From an uncultured Erysipelotrichaceae bacterium (lineage in GTDB: Bacteria > Bacillota_I > Bacilli_A > Erysipelotrichales > Erysipelotrichaceae), in contig CAJUGR010000026.1 of assembly GCA_910586285.1 (NCBI GenBank), forward strand, positions 1,271-17,004: a DNA stretch of 15,734 nucleotides, in the 5' to 3' direction. Under the pieces are notes generated by a model. It did no database searches. It was not told the origin of the DNA and saw only the letters and a program-made list of their open reading frames with translations. Made by a program: the position numbers and the translations under genes. How positions within the stretch are numbered: the stretch's first letter is position 1; each line of letters begins with the position of its first letter. This document shows, piece by piece, positions 7,010-13,738 of the stretch.

Positions 7010-7645
7010 TTACTCGCTTACTTTTACCAGTGTTGCACGCAACACGCGATCTTTTAACATATAACCCTTCTGCAATACTTGAATCACCATTCCTGATTCC
7101 ACACCTTCTGCTTTTTCCTGCATCAATGCATTGTGGAAGTTGGGATCGAACGGCTGATTTAAGGCTTCAATTTCTTTCACGCCTTCCTTTTCCAATGCCG
7201 CTTTTAATTGGGTATAAATCATCTCAAAGCCCTTGACATAGTTTTTGATATTTTGATCATCCACTTTGACATCCAAGGCTCGCTCCAACGAATCCAAAAT
7301 CGGCAACACTTCCTGGGCAAAGCTTTGAATCCGATATTTACGCACGTTATCCGCTTCACTTTGCAGGCGCTTTTTCATATTGTCGGCATCGGCATAGGCT
7401 TTATAATATGCATTTTTGCTTACCGCCAGTTCTTCTTGAAGCTTGATTATTTCTTCTTCCAATTCCTGGACGCGCTTCTTTTTGTTTAGTTTGACTTTTT
7501 CTTCTTTTGGCTCTGCTTTGTCATTTTTCGCTGCCGCTTTTGCCGGCTTTTTTATTTCCTTTGCCTTCGGCGCTTCTTTTTCCGCCTGTTTGGCTTCGGA
7601 TACCTTCGTTTCTTTGGTTACTTTCTTGGTTTCATTCTCCTGCAT
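7010..7645 (-). CDS. grpE: Nucleotide exchange factor GrpE
   Basis: GrpE removes ADP from DnaK and acts as a thermosensor through its long helices. The 211-residue protein has three parts. The first 50-60 residues are a low-complexity Lys/Ala/Glu-rich tail, longer than in many homologues and probably disordered. A long coiled-coil helix follows at about 55-115 (VQELEEEIIKLQEELA to MKKRLQSEADNVRKY). The C-terminal four-helix and beta-wing domain ends with the conserved PFDPNFHNALM and YMLKDRVLRATLVKVSE segments. AGGAGG before the start overlaps the hrcA stop codon (TAG at 7655-7657), so the two genes are translationally close. The stop lies 19 nt before dnaK. Confidence 0.97.
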   Translation of the reverse strand: MQENETKKVTKETKVSEAKQAEKEAPKAKEIKKPAKAAAKNDKAEPKEEKVKLNKKKRVQELEEEIIKLQEELAVSKNAYYKAYADADNMKKRLQSEADNVRKYRIQSFAQEVLPILDSLERALDVKVDDQNIKNYVKGFEMIYTQLKAALEKEGVKEIEALNQPFDPNFHNALMQEKAEGVESGMVIQVLQKGYMLKDRVLRATLVKVSE

Positions 7646-7654
7646 AAGTACCTC

Positions 7655-8683
7655 CTATTTATCTCCGAATTCATCCCGATACATTTCCTCGATGACTTTG
7701 CTCATATATTCCATCAGAGCTACCACCCGATTGTATTGCATCCGCGTTGGGCCTACAATCATTAACTGTCCTTCTTCGTTATCATTCAGCTTGAATTTGC
7801 TGGCAATCACGGCAACATTATTCATTTGCATAATCTGATTGTTGCTATCATCACCGATGCGCACCATCAGATCCCCTTCATGATTGGCTAATTGTCGCCA
7901 GATGCTGGAATCTTCCAACATCTTCATCAGCTGCTTTAATTTTTCAATATCGGCAAATTCCGGCTGATATAACATGTTGCTTTGTCCACTGCAGTAGACA
8001 TTATCCGATGCAAATCGTACAAACGCATTAACGAATGCCTGAAACAGCATCTCATGACGATTAATATGCGCTTCAAGCAATGGTTGAATCTCCTGCATCC
8101 GCTCTACCACATTTTCGATCGGGGTTCCGCTTAATTTCTCATTGAGGATCGTACAACAATTTTGAATATCCTCCACGCTGACCTCTTCATCAAATTGAAA
8201 TGTTTTGTTTTCTGTATGACCGTGATCGGTCACAAAGATAGCAACCGCACTGCGCTCCGTAATTGGGATCAGCTGAACGTGCTGAAGCCGCTGACATTTA
8301 GAGTCCGGACCCAACACCACGGAAGTAAGATTGGTCATATCCGATAAAATATCGCAGCTTTTCTTCACGATTTCTTCCAACGAATAATGGCGTTCTTTAA
8401 AAACCTTTTGTAAAGAAGTTTTCACTCCTTCATCAAGCTGTTTTTCCATCAAATTCTCAACATAGAATCGATAGCCGGCAGATGAGGGAATCCGTCCGGA
8501 AGATGTATGGGTTTTTTCCAACAGTCCTTCTGTCTCAAGCACTGCCATCTCATTACGAATCGTTGCCGATGAACATGGAAAATCCAATAGGGCCATCAAA
8601 GTCTTGGAGCCGACCGGTTCTGCGGTTCGAGTAAACTCATCAACTATCGTTTTAAAAATGACGATCTGTCGATTTGTCAGCAT
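7655..8683 (-). CDS. hrcA: Heat-inducible transcription repressor HrcA
   Basis: HrcA binds CIRCE operators and represses class I heat-shock genes; in the known system GroEL keeps it active, so titration of GroEL by unfolded protein opens the operon. The 342-residue protein has the typical winged helix at about 1-75 (NRQIVIFKTIVDEFTRTAEPVGS, SSATIRNEMAVLE, THTSSGRIPSSAGYRFYV), followed by the GAF-like and dimerisation regions. Its full length matches the family. GAGGTG lies 6 nt before the ATG. Two CIRCE copies sit within 90 bp upstream, which makes autoregulation direct. It is the first gene of hrcA-grpE-dnaK-dnaJ; groESL is not in the window. Confidence 0.97.
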   Translation of the reverse strand: MLTNRQIVIFKTIVDEFTRTAEPVGSKTLMALLDFPCSSATIRNEMAVLETEGLLEKTHTSSGRIPSSAGYRFYVENLMEKQLDEGVKTSLQKVFKERHYSLEEIVKKSCDILSDMTNLTSVVLGPDSKCQRLQHVQLIPITERSAVAIFVTDHGHTENKTFQFDEEVSVEDIQNCCTILNEKLSGTPIENVVERMQEIQPLLEAHINRHEMLFQAFVNAFVRFASDNVYCSGQSNMLYQPEFADIEKLKQLMKMLEDSSIWRQLANHEGDLMVRIGDDSNNQIMQMNNVAVIASKFKLNDNEEGQLMIVGPTRMQYNRVVALMEYMSKVIEEMYRDEFGDK

Positions 8684-8698
8684 CCTTCACACCTCTTT

Positions 8699-8725
8699 CT
8701 AGCACTCTTGTTCCATGTCTGCTAA
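8699..8725 (-). promoter_or_regulatory. CIRCE element 1 (downstream, degenerate)
   Basis: On the plus strand CTAGCACTC - 9 bp - GTCTGCTAA fits the CIRCE form TTAGCACTC-N9-GAGTGCTAA with three differences. It lies just after the -10 box, over the expected start of transcription and the leader, 15 bp upstream of the hrcA ATG. Confidence 0.8.
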
Positions 8726-8726
8726 T

Positions 8727-8755
8727 AGTATATTCCATTTCATTAGCACTGTCAA
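8727..8755 (-). promoter_or_regulatory. Heat-shock operon sigma-A promoter
   Basis: On the minus strand TTGACA (8750-8755), a 17-bp spacer and TATACT (8727-8732) form a strong sigma-A promoter. It is bracketed by the two CIRCE elements, one over the -35 and one immediately after the -10. Confidence 0.88.
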
Positions 8756-8769
8756 CACTTTAGTGCTAA
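8743..8769 (-). promoter_or_regulatory. CIRCE element 2 (upstream, near perfect)
   Basis: TTAGCACTG - 9 bp - TAGTGCTAA has eight paired bases in each arm and the exact 9-bp spacer of CIRCE. It covers the -35 box of the hrcA promoter, so bound HrcA would block polymerase directly. Confidence 0.92.
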
Positions 8770-8928
8770 TTATTGCAAAAAAAGCAGAACATTGCAATGC
8801 AGTTTTTTTTGGAATCCGCTGTCAAATAATCAAATTCAAGCAGCGTAAACGATTACGGACAGTCATAGGATGCTCACATCTCACTATCATTATGAAGCCA
8901 AATGGTTTACCGAAGCTTTTTCTGTGCT

Positions 8929-8983
8929 GATCTTTTTATATCATTATCATAAAGAAGGATTATTCTTGCTATATAAAAAGATC
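8929..8983. repeat. Perfect 13-bp inverted repeat
   Basis: GATCTTTTTATAT (8929-8941) and ATATAAAAAGATC (8971-8983) are exact inverse copies separated by 29 nt. The spacer contains a smaller AAGAA/TTCTT pair (8952-8956 and 8963-8967). The right arm is shared with the T-run of the feo terminator on the minus strand. Confidence 0.8.
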
Positions 8984-9004
8984 GCTGCCCTTCGACAAGC
9001 GACC
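8971..9004 (-). terminator. Likely terminator of the feo operon
   Basis: On the minus strand GGTCGCT (8998-9004) pairs with AGCGATC (8980-8986), with one G-U pair and an 11-nt loop, and TTTTTATAT follows. It is the first clear terminator after the Cys-rich gene, about 220 bp beyond its stop, so the transcript would carry a long 3' untranslated region. Confidence 0.65.
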
Positions 9005-9223
9005 TGATTGAGATGATGATAAAATATAATGCAATTTCATGTACTGACAGATTTGCTTTTCAACACATTTCTGCATCGAATGCATAACCATATCTATCTG
9101 AGTATTATGTAATTGACTTACCCAATAAGTCGTTACCTATATCTTATATATAGCAATAACATATCACGTTGAAATCAAATAAGAGCGATATCACCGTATC
9201 GATCTGATTCCTTATCCAAAGTA

Positions 9224-9457
9224 TTATTTTTTCTCATTATCTGATGATTTTGAACCAATAGGACTGTCAGACATCATACGTTCATTTTTCTGATCGGCTT
9301 GATATTCATCATAAAAAGAACGGACACCTAAACAGGATGAACAGTCACTGTGACAGCCGGCACAGCCTCCTCCCGTTTTTTTCCCTCGAGTCAAATAGGT
9401 TAACAACGCCAATATTCCTAAAATGATCCCAATTACCACAATATCCGCTACCGACAT
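9224..9457 (-). CDS. FeoB-associated Cys-rich membrane protein
   Basis: A 77-residue protein with one N-terminal membrane segment (about residues 3-23) followed by GKKTGGG and a C32-x2-C35-x3-C39-x2-C42 cluster, then a charged tail. This is the pattern of the small FeoB-associated Cys-rich family (sometimes called FeoC-like although unrelated to the enterobacterial winged-helix FeoC). The cysteines may bind iron or a metal cluster near the FeoB pore; their exact role is not settled. I chose the ATG at 9457 because AGGAGG lies 7 nt upstream, while the GTG at 9460 is closer than ideal. It lies about 120 bp after feoB on the same strand and is probably in the feo transcript. The position next to feoB strongly supports the call. 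Confidence 0.88.
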   Translation of the reverse strand: MSVADIVVIGIILGILALLTYLTRGKKTGGGCAGCHSDCSSCLGVRSFYDEYQADQKNERMMSDSPIGSKSSDNEKK

Positions 9458-9579
9458 CACAACACCTCCTTTCTTTCATTATATGCCTTATGTATCTGTT
9501 AGATCACAATCCAGCATTTTCAAATCTATTTTCAGAAATTCTTAGTGCTCGCTTTACCGCTTTGTTCTTCGCTACTTTA

Positions 9580-11592
9580 TTATACGAAGAGTATACCGAT
9601 TTGATAAATCAACATTCCTACCATATAGGCAGCTAATGTCTGATAGCCGATTGTTAACAGTGCCTCTTTCCATGTCCCCAGTTCTCGTTTGGTTGCCGCA
9701 AAAGCTGCAATACAGGGCATATAAAGTACCGTAAAAGCAAGAAAGGCATAGGCAGATAGCGGTGTGAAGATCGTTTGCAGAGCCAAGGACAGTTGGGCAT
9801 CATTACCGCCGACCAAAACGCTTAACGTCGATACCACACTTTCTTTTGCGCTGATTCCGCTAACCAATGCTGTGGCTGCTCGCCAATCAGTAAAGCCAAG
9901 CGGTGCAAACAGCTGTGCCAAAGCGGAGCCCAACGAAGCCAGTATGGATTGTGAAGAATTGTTCAAATAATTCAGATGCCAATCAAAGCTTTGTAAAAAC
10001 CAGATCAAAATACTGGCAACAAAAATGACCGTAAAAGCACGATGCAAAAAATCCTTTGCTTTTTCCCACATATGCAGTATGACACTGCGAGCAGCAGGGA
10101 TTCGATAGGCCGGTAATTCCATTACAAACGGAACCGAATCGCCTTGAAACACAGTATGCTTCAGTAATAAACCGCTGAGAATGGCAGTCAAAATCCCCAG
10201 CAAATACACACTGATTAATATCCAAGCACCATGACGGGGGAAAAACGCTGCTGTTATCATTCCATATATCGGTAATTTGGCGCTGCATGACATAAACGGT
10301 GTTAATAAAATTGTCATCTTTCGATCACGATCACTGCTTAGTGTTCGGGTTGCCATGATAGCTGGAACACTGCATCCAAATCCGATCAACATCGGCACAA
10401 AACTTCTGCCGGATAAGCCGATTTTACGTAAAAACTGATCCATTACAAATGCCACTCTTGCCATATAACCGCTGTCTTCCAATAAGGAAAGGAAAAAAAA
10501 CAAAATAACAATAATCGGTAAAAATGACAAAACACTGCCAACACCGGTGCATACCCCATCAATTAAAAGGGCATGAAGCCATTCACTGACACCGATCTGG
10601 TTCAATAACCGCGAGAACTGTTCTACCAGTGCATCGATTCCCGCTTCCATCCATATCTGAAGTGTTCCACCCAACACAGTAAATGTCAAATAAAAGATTA
10701 ACAACATAATCATAATAAAAATCGGGATTCCCAAATAACGATGGGTCAACCAGCGATCAATTTTTTCACTGCGCTGTTGGGTGATTGTTTCCTGAACTTT
10801 ACATACGTTGTTGCGGCATATTTCCTCAATATAAGAATAACGCATATCAGCCAGAGCAGCCTCACGATCGGTTTCTAAGGCATGTTCCATACTGGCAACG
10901 ATATCCTCAATAATATGCAGATCATCGTCATGAAGATGCAAGGCTTTCCGCATCGGTTCATCATTCTCCACCAGTTTAGTAGCGGCAAAACGCAACGGAT
11001 AATGAGCAGCCTGTGCATGGTCCTCAATAATGTGTGCTATCGCATGAAGGGCACGATGCACTTCTCCTTTACAAAAATCCGGTTTTTTGGGTGCCGGTGG
11101 ATTTTTAATCGTCCGCTTTACTTCACGAATTAATTCATTGATTCCCTGTTTACGCGCTGCCGATATCGGAACCATCGGAATCCCCAACTGCTCTGATAAT
11201 TCTTTAATCCGAATAGAATTCCCGCTGGCGATAACCTCATCCATCATGTTCAGCGCCACCACCATCGGCACCTGCAGTTCCATCAGTTGTAAAGTCAAAT
11301 ATAAATTACGTTCAATGTTCGTTGCATCTACGATATTAATAATCACCTGCGGATGCTCCTGCAAAATAAAGTCGCGCGTTACCACTTCTTCACTTGTATA
11401 CGGCGATAAGCTGTAAATTCCCGGTAAATCCACCAACGATGCCTGTGGGATGGCTTTTACCTGCCCGACCTTTTTCTCCACCGTAACGCCGGGAAAATTT
11501 CCCACATGTTGGTTACTTCCGGTTAATACGTTAAATAATGTTGTTTTTCCACTATTCTGATTTCCCGCCAGTGCCAACAACACCTGTTCCAT
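9580..11592 (-). CDS. feoB: Ferrous iron transport protein B (FeoB)
   Basis: FeoB is the inner-membrane Fe(II) importer with a cytoplasmic G domain. The 670-residue protein has the G motifs in order: G1 GNQNSGKT (10-17), the Thr of switch I (NFPGVTVEKK), G3 DLPG, G4 NMMD and G5 SAARK. A helical guanine-dissociation-inhibitor-like region follows to about 270, then the membrane part. This contains both gate motifs with their conserved cysteines, GFGCSVPAIMATRT and PFMSCSAKLPIYGM. Glutamine replaces the common proline in G1 (GNPNSGKT), a mild variant. I chose the ATG at 11592, which has GAGGTG 7 nt upstream; the ATG at 11598 lies too close to it. The start lies inside feoA, so the genes overlap by 41 nt, which fits tight coupling. 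It acts with FeoA and the downstream Cys-rich protein. Confidence 0.97.
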   Translation of the reverse strand: MEQVLLALAGNQNSGKTTLFNVLTGSNQHVGNFPGVTVEKKVGQVKAIPQASLVDLPGIYSLSPYTSEEVVTRDFILQEHPQVIINIVDATNIERNLYLTLQLMELQVPMVVALNMMDEVIASGNSIRIKELSEQLGIPMVPISAARKQGINELIREVKRTIKNPPAPKKPDFCKGEVHRALHAIAHIIEDHAQAAHYPLRFAATKLVENDEPMRKALHLHDDDLHIIEDIVASMEHALETDREAALADMRYSYIEEICRNNVCKVQETITQQRSEKIDRWLTHRYLGIPIFIMIMLLIFYLTFTVLGGTLQIWMEAGIDALVEQFSRLLNQIGVSEWLHALLIDGVCTGVGSVLSFLPIIVILFFFLSLLEDSGYMARVAFVMDQFLRKIGLSGRSFVPMLIGFGCSVPAIMATRTLSSDRDRKMTILLTPFMSCSAKLPIYGMITAAFFPRHGAWILISVYLLGILTAILSGLLLKHTVFQGDSVPFVMELPAYRIPAARSVILHMWEKAKDFLHRAFTVIFVASILIWFLQSFDWHLNYLNNSSQSILASLGSALAQLFAPLGFTDWRAATALVSGISAKESVVSTLSVLVGGNDAQLSLALQTIFTPLSAYAFLAFTVLYMPCIAAFAATKRELGTWKEALLTIGYQTLAAYMVGMLIYQIGILFV

Positions 11593-11818
11593 CCGCATTC
11601 ACCTCAATTTCTATCTTTGCGGCATCTTCCTTGCGAATGCTCAACAAATAGCCTCTCAGGCTCAATTCCAACGGATCGCCCATTGGTGCTACTTTTCGTA
11701 CCCATACCGTAGTTTTCGGAGTCAGTCCCATATCCAGTAACCTTCTTCGCAATGCACCTTCACCGCCAACCGAAACAATGACTCCGCCATTGCCGGGCTT
11801 TATCTGATCTAACGTCAT
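11552..11818 (-). CDS. feoA: Ferrous iron transport protein A (FeoA)
   Basis: FeoA is a small cytoplasmic SH3-like protein needed for FeoB activity. This one is 88 residues from the ATG at 11818, or 91 from a GTG at 11827. The hallmark GGEGALRRRLLDMGLTPKTTVWVRKVAPMGDPLELSLRGYLLSIRKEDAAKIEIE matches the family core: residues up to the MGL turn, the GDP-E-SLRGY strand and the final IRKEDA-I strand. The Shine-Dalgarno is weak for either start (GAGTGA before the ATG), so the start is uncertain. Its last 13 codons overlap feoB in another frame. It is first in the feo operon, preceded by a promoter and an inverted repeat, and divergent from cotJABC. Confidence 0.93.
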   Translation of the reverse strand: MTLDQIKPGNGGVIVSVGGEGALRRRLLDMGLTPKTTVWVRKVAPMGDPLELSLRGYLLSIRKEDAAKIEIEVNADGTGVVGTGGKSE

Positions 11819-11840
11819 ATTTTTCACTCGCTATCATTAA

Positions 11841-11858
11841 AGTTAGTACAATCTAACT
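11841..11858 (-). promoter_or_regulatory. Candidate operator in the feo leader
   Basis: AGTTAG-TACAAT-CTAACT is a perfect 6-bp-arm inverted repeat about 10 bp after the -10 box of the feo promoter. A DtxR/MntR-like or other iron-responsive repressor is a natural candidate, since TTAG/CTAA half-sites occur in DtxR-type boxes, but the match is not good enough to name the regulator. Confidence 0.5.
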
Positions 11859-11867
11859 CGCACCACT

Positions 11868-11896
11868 ATTTTACTTCAAAGCTGTACAACTTGCAA
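11868..11896 (-). promoter_or_regulatory. feo operon promoter
   Basis: On the minus strand TTGCAA (11891-11896), a 17-bp spacer and TAAAAT (11868-11873) form a fair sigma-A promoter 50 bp before feoA. The -35 hexamer is the centre of a 10-bp palindrome, ACTTGCAAGT (11889-11898), a possible second regulatory site. Confidence 0.65.
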
Positions 11897-11981
11897 GTAC
11901 ATCACGTTCATTGTTGGGATTATCGCCTTTATCATTTTTATTTTATGAATACCATTCGTCCAAGAACAGCACAAACTAATT

Positions 11982-11990
11982 CATAGTATA
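11982..11990 (+). promoter_or_regulatory. Possible sporulation-type -10 element before cotJA
   Basis: CATAGTATA lies about 41 bp before the cotJA ATG. It has the CATA start shared by -10 elements of mother-cell sigma factors (sigma-K form CATA-N3-TA). No good -35 match is visible at the usual spacing. In Bacillus subtilis cotJ is a sigma-E target, so sigma-E remains possible. Confidence 0.35.
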
Positions 11991-12030
11991 AAGCGAGATT
12001 GCTTGTCTCAAAAAGAAAGGAGAATGTTCA

Positions 12031-12342
12031 ATGCAAACGGTAACATATCACAACATCACCAATGCGACAACGCACTGCACAAGTGATGATCGTATGAATA
12101 TCGAAAGAAAGCGCCGCGTGCCGACAAACGGTTCGTGTCAGTTTACAAATTCAAGTGATCACGGCTGCCGTCCGTTTGATGTCAGTGCTGACAACGCTTC
12201 GACACAAACTTTGGGTATGGCTTATGTCCCCGGTCAAAAATGGAGTAATCCCTATGAATGCGAAAGCGGATTTACCAAGGGTACCATTTTCCCCAATCTG
12301 TACAAGCCCCTGCTTCTGAAAGGAGGAAATCATTGTTTATGA
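12031..12342 (+). CDS. cotJA: Spore coat-associated protein CotJA
   Basis: The C-terminal half carries the CotJA core: GMAYVPGQKWSNPYECESGF, then TKGTIFPNLYKPLL, matching the family pattern of AYVPWQ and RGTIFPEL(D)xPF, with Gly for the usual Trp after AYVP. The first 60 residues (MQTVTYHNITNATTH onward) are Cys/His/Asn-rich, resemble nothing I know and make this 103-residue protein longer than a typical CotJA of about 80. AAGGAGA lies about 10 nt before the ATG. Its stop overlaps the cotJB start as ATGA, and cotJC follows, giving the classical three-gene cassette. In B. subtilis the cotJ products assemble into the inner coat; the role here is inferred from that. A start further inside the frame cannot be excluded, but none has a good ribosome binding site. 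Confidence 0.85.
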   Translation: MQTVTYHNITNATTHCTSDDRMNIERKRRVPTNGSCQFTNSSDHGCRPFDVSADNASTQTLGMAYVPGQKWSNPYECESGFTKGTIFPNLYKPLLLKGGNHCL

Positions 12343-12584
12343 ATAAAGACGCATTATTAAAGAAAATTCAAATGTTTGATTTCGCGCTTCAGGAAGCAGC
12401 CTTATTTTTGGATTCTCATCCGAATGATGTTGAAGCAATACAGTATTACCAAAAATATCGTAAGTTAAAGGATCAGGCAACTTCAGAATTTGAATCGTGT
12501 TTCGGACCATTGAGCAATCGCAGTAATCAAGGTGATCAATGGGAATACGTTTATGGTCCTTGGCCATGGGAAGGAGAAGAATAG
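12339..12584 (+). CDS. cotJB: Spore coat protein CotJB
   Basis: This 81-residue protein matches the CotJB family along its length: KIQMFDFALQEAALFLDSHPND, then EAIQYYQKYRKLKD, an FGPL turn and the characteristic ending YGPWPWEGEE. AGGAGG is correctly spaced before the ATG at 12339, which overlaps the cotJA stop by 4 nt. The cotJC start follows 2 nt after its stop, so all three genes are translationally coupled. CotJB is a small coat component of unknown mechanism that occurs with CotJA and CotJC. A frame starting further upstream (12258) is only open sequence inside cotJA. Confidence 0.92.
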   Translation: MNKDALLKKIQMFDFALQEAALFLDSHPNDVEAIQYYQKYRKLKDQATSEFESCFGPLSNRSNQGDQWEYVYGPWPWEGEE

Positions 12585-12586
12585 CG

Positions 12587-13243
12587 ATGTGGCAGTATGA
12601 AAAACGGTTACAATTTCCGGTGAATATTCAGCGAAGTGATCCCGCTTTTGCAAAAATATTGATTACTCAGGTGGGCGGAGCGGACGGTGAATTATCCGCG
12701 AGTTTGCGCTATATGAGCCAACGTTATATCATGCCTTACCCACAGTTAAAGGCCATGTTAACAGACATAGCGACTGAGGAACTCGCACACGTAGAAATGA
12801 TTTCCGCAATGGTTTATCAATTAACAAAAAATCTGAGTGAAGCTGAAATCAAAGCTAGCGGCTTTGATGTCTATTTTGTTGATCACACAACCGGTATTTA
12901 TCCTCAGGCCGCTGCCGGTGTTCCTCATCGCGCTGAATATTACCAATCGAAAGGTGATCCGATTGCCGATTTGATGGAAGATATGGCGGCAGAACAAAAA
13001 GCCCGTGTCGTTTATGACAACCTGCTTCGCTTAGCAACCGATGAAGAAGTTAAAAAACCACTGCGTTTTTTACGTCAACGTGAAATCGTCCATTTCCAGC
13101 GTTTCGGTGAAGCATTAACCATTCTCCAACAGCATCTGAATCCGCAAAATTATTATGCATTTAATCCCAGCTTTGATGAAGCACAAAGAAAGCAATCGCT
13201 GACATGCTTTGATAAGAAAACGTATATCAACCGCTGTCGTTAA
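12587..13243 (+). CDS. cotJC: CotJC, manganese-catalase-family spore coat protein
   Basis: This 218-residue protein has the ferritin-like four-helix fold of dimanganese catalases, with candidate ligands visible: E35 (GGADGE), E65 and H68 (EELAHVE), E136 (DMAAEQKAR) and H169 (REIVHFQRF). It could therefore bind two Mn ions and break down hydrogen peroxide in the coat. I chose the ATG at 12587 (MWQYEKRLQFPV), which has AAGGAGA about 10 nt upstream; earlier in-frame codons lie inside cotJB. It is about 30 residues longer than the usual CotJC of about 190. The extra tail, NYYAFNPSFDEAQRKQSL to NRCR, has two cysteines and several Tyr/Arg residues and may serve in coat cross-linking. It is last in the operon and is followed by a hairpin. 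Confidence 0.93.
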   Translation: MWQYEKRLQFPVNIQRSDPAFAKILITQVGGADGELSASLRYMSQRYIMPYPQLKAMLTDIATEELAHVEMISAMVYQLTKNLSEAEIKASGFDVYFVDHTTGIYPQAAAGVPHRAEYYQSKGDPIADLMEDMAAEQKARVVYDNLLRLATDEEVKKPLRFLRQREIVHFQRFGEALTILQQHLNPQNYYAFNPSFDEAQRKQSLTCFDKKTYINRCR

Positions 13244-13280
13244 TTCACTCCTCCTTCTTTTAACCTTTTTAAGCACAGTG

Positions 13281-13311
13281 ATCAGGGAATTTCTCGCATA
13301 GATTCCCTGAT
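13281..13311 (+). terminator. Hairpin after cotJC
   Basis: ATCAGGGAAT (13281-13290) and ATTCCCTGAT (13302-13311) form a perfect 10-bp stem with an 11-nt loop, 38 bp after the cotJC stop. The following GCTCTTAC is a weak T-run, so termination may be incomplete or the hairpin may mainly protect the 3' end. Confidence 0.6.
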
Positions 13312-13357
13312 GCTCTTACATAGCATAAAGATTTATCAATAAATTACACAAAAACAC

Positions 13358-13387
13358 TTGCATTTCCCCCTCAGTTTATCGTACAAT
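13358..13387 (+). promoter_or_regulatory. tRNA-Pro promoter
   Basis: TTGCAT (13358-13363), an 18-bp spacer and TACAAT (13382-13387) lie 11 bp before the mature 5' end of the tRNA, a fitting distance for a short leader. Confidence 0.65.
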
Positions 13388-13398
13388 AATAGTCGTAT

Positions 13399-13475
<77 letters not shown>

Positions 13476-13487
13476 GATAATCAAAAC

Positions 13488-13512
13488 AGCTGATAGAAAT
13501 CGGCTTTTTTTT
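13488..13512 (+). terminator. Terminator of the tRNA-Pro gene
   Basis: AGCTGAT (13488-13494) pairs with ATCGGCT (13499-13505), with one G-U pair and an AGAA loop, followed by eight T up to 13512. It is a strong, compact intrinsic terminator 12 bp after the CCA end. Confidence 0.88.
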
Positions 13513-13698
13513 ACCCTATTAATAGAATGATGGATTATACAATTCATGTCATTTCTCCCTAATCAATCCTTTTCACAGTTAACTTCCCTCTCTTCACCAA
13601 AAAAATGAGTGAAAAGTATTCTATATCTTCACGTTATTTTATAAGAGCTTTGATATAATAAAAGCAGACAGAAAATCGTTACCATTAAAGCATCACAG

Positions 13699-13728
13699 AA
13701 AAAATGACCGGCATTCTCATGTCAGCCA
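13699..13728 (-). terminator. Terminator of the choloylglycine hydrolase gene
   Basis: On the minus strand a 10-position stem (13719-13728 with 13705-13714) has two G-U pairs, one A-C mismatch and a GAGA loop. Six T follow (13699-13704). It begins 10 bp after the gene's stop codon. Confidence 0.75.
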
Positions 13729-13738
13729 TCGCTCTTGA

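Larger units (their letters stand above)
8770..9223. other. Intergenic stretch between the heat-shock and feo operons
   Basis: I see no gene here: a plus-strand frame at 8715-8930 runs across the hrcA promoter and CIRCE sites and lacks a ribosome binding site. A run of seven A at 8777-8783 and one of eight T at 8803-8810 flank a short imperfect palindrome (CATTGCAATG in the middle); it could be a weak two-way terminator but its stem is poor. The clearer structures are the inverted repeat at 8929-8983 and the terminator at 8971-9004. A 5-bp stem just after the Cys-rich gene (CGATA-N6-TATCG, about 9187-9202) is too small to call. Confidence 0.5.

Noticed and set aside
8777..8810. Terminator between A-run and T-run upstream of the hrcA promoter
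   Set aside because: The homopolymer runs look right but the stem between them is only a few base pairs and does not pair continuously.
8715..8930. 71-codon plus-strand frame
   Set aside because: It runs antisense through the hrcA promoter and both CIRCE sites and lacks translation signals.
13654..13659. Plus-strand TATAAT that might drive a small RNA toward the hydrolase terminator
   Set aside because: No acceptable -35 at 16-18 bp and no terminator with a T-run on the plus strand downstream.
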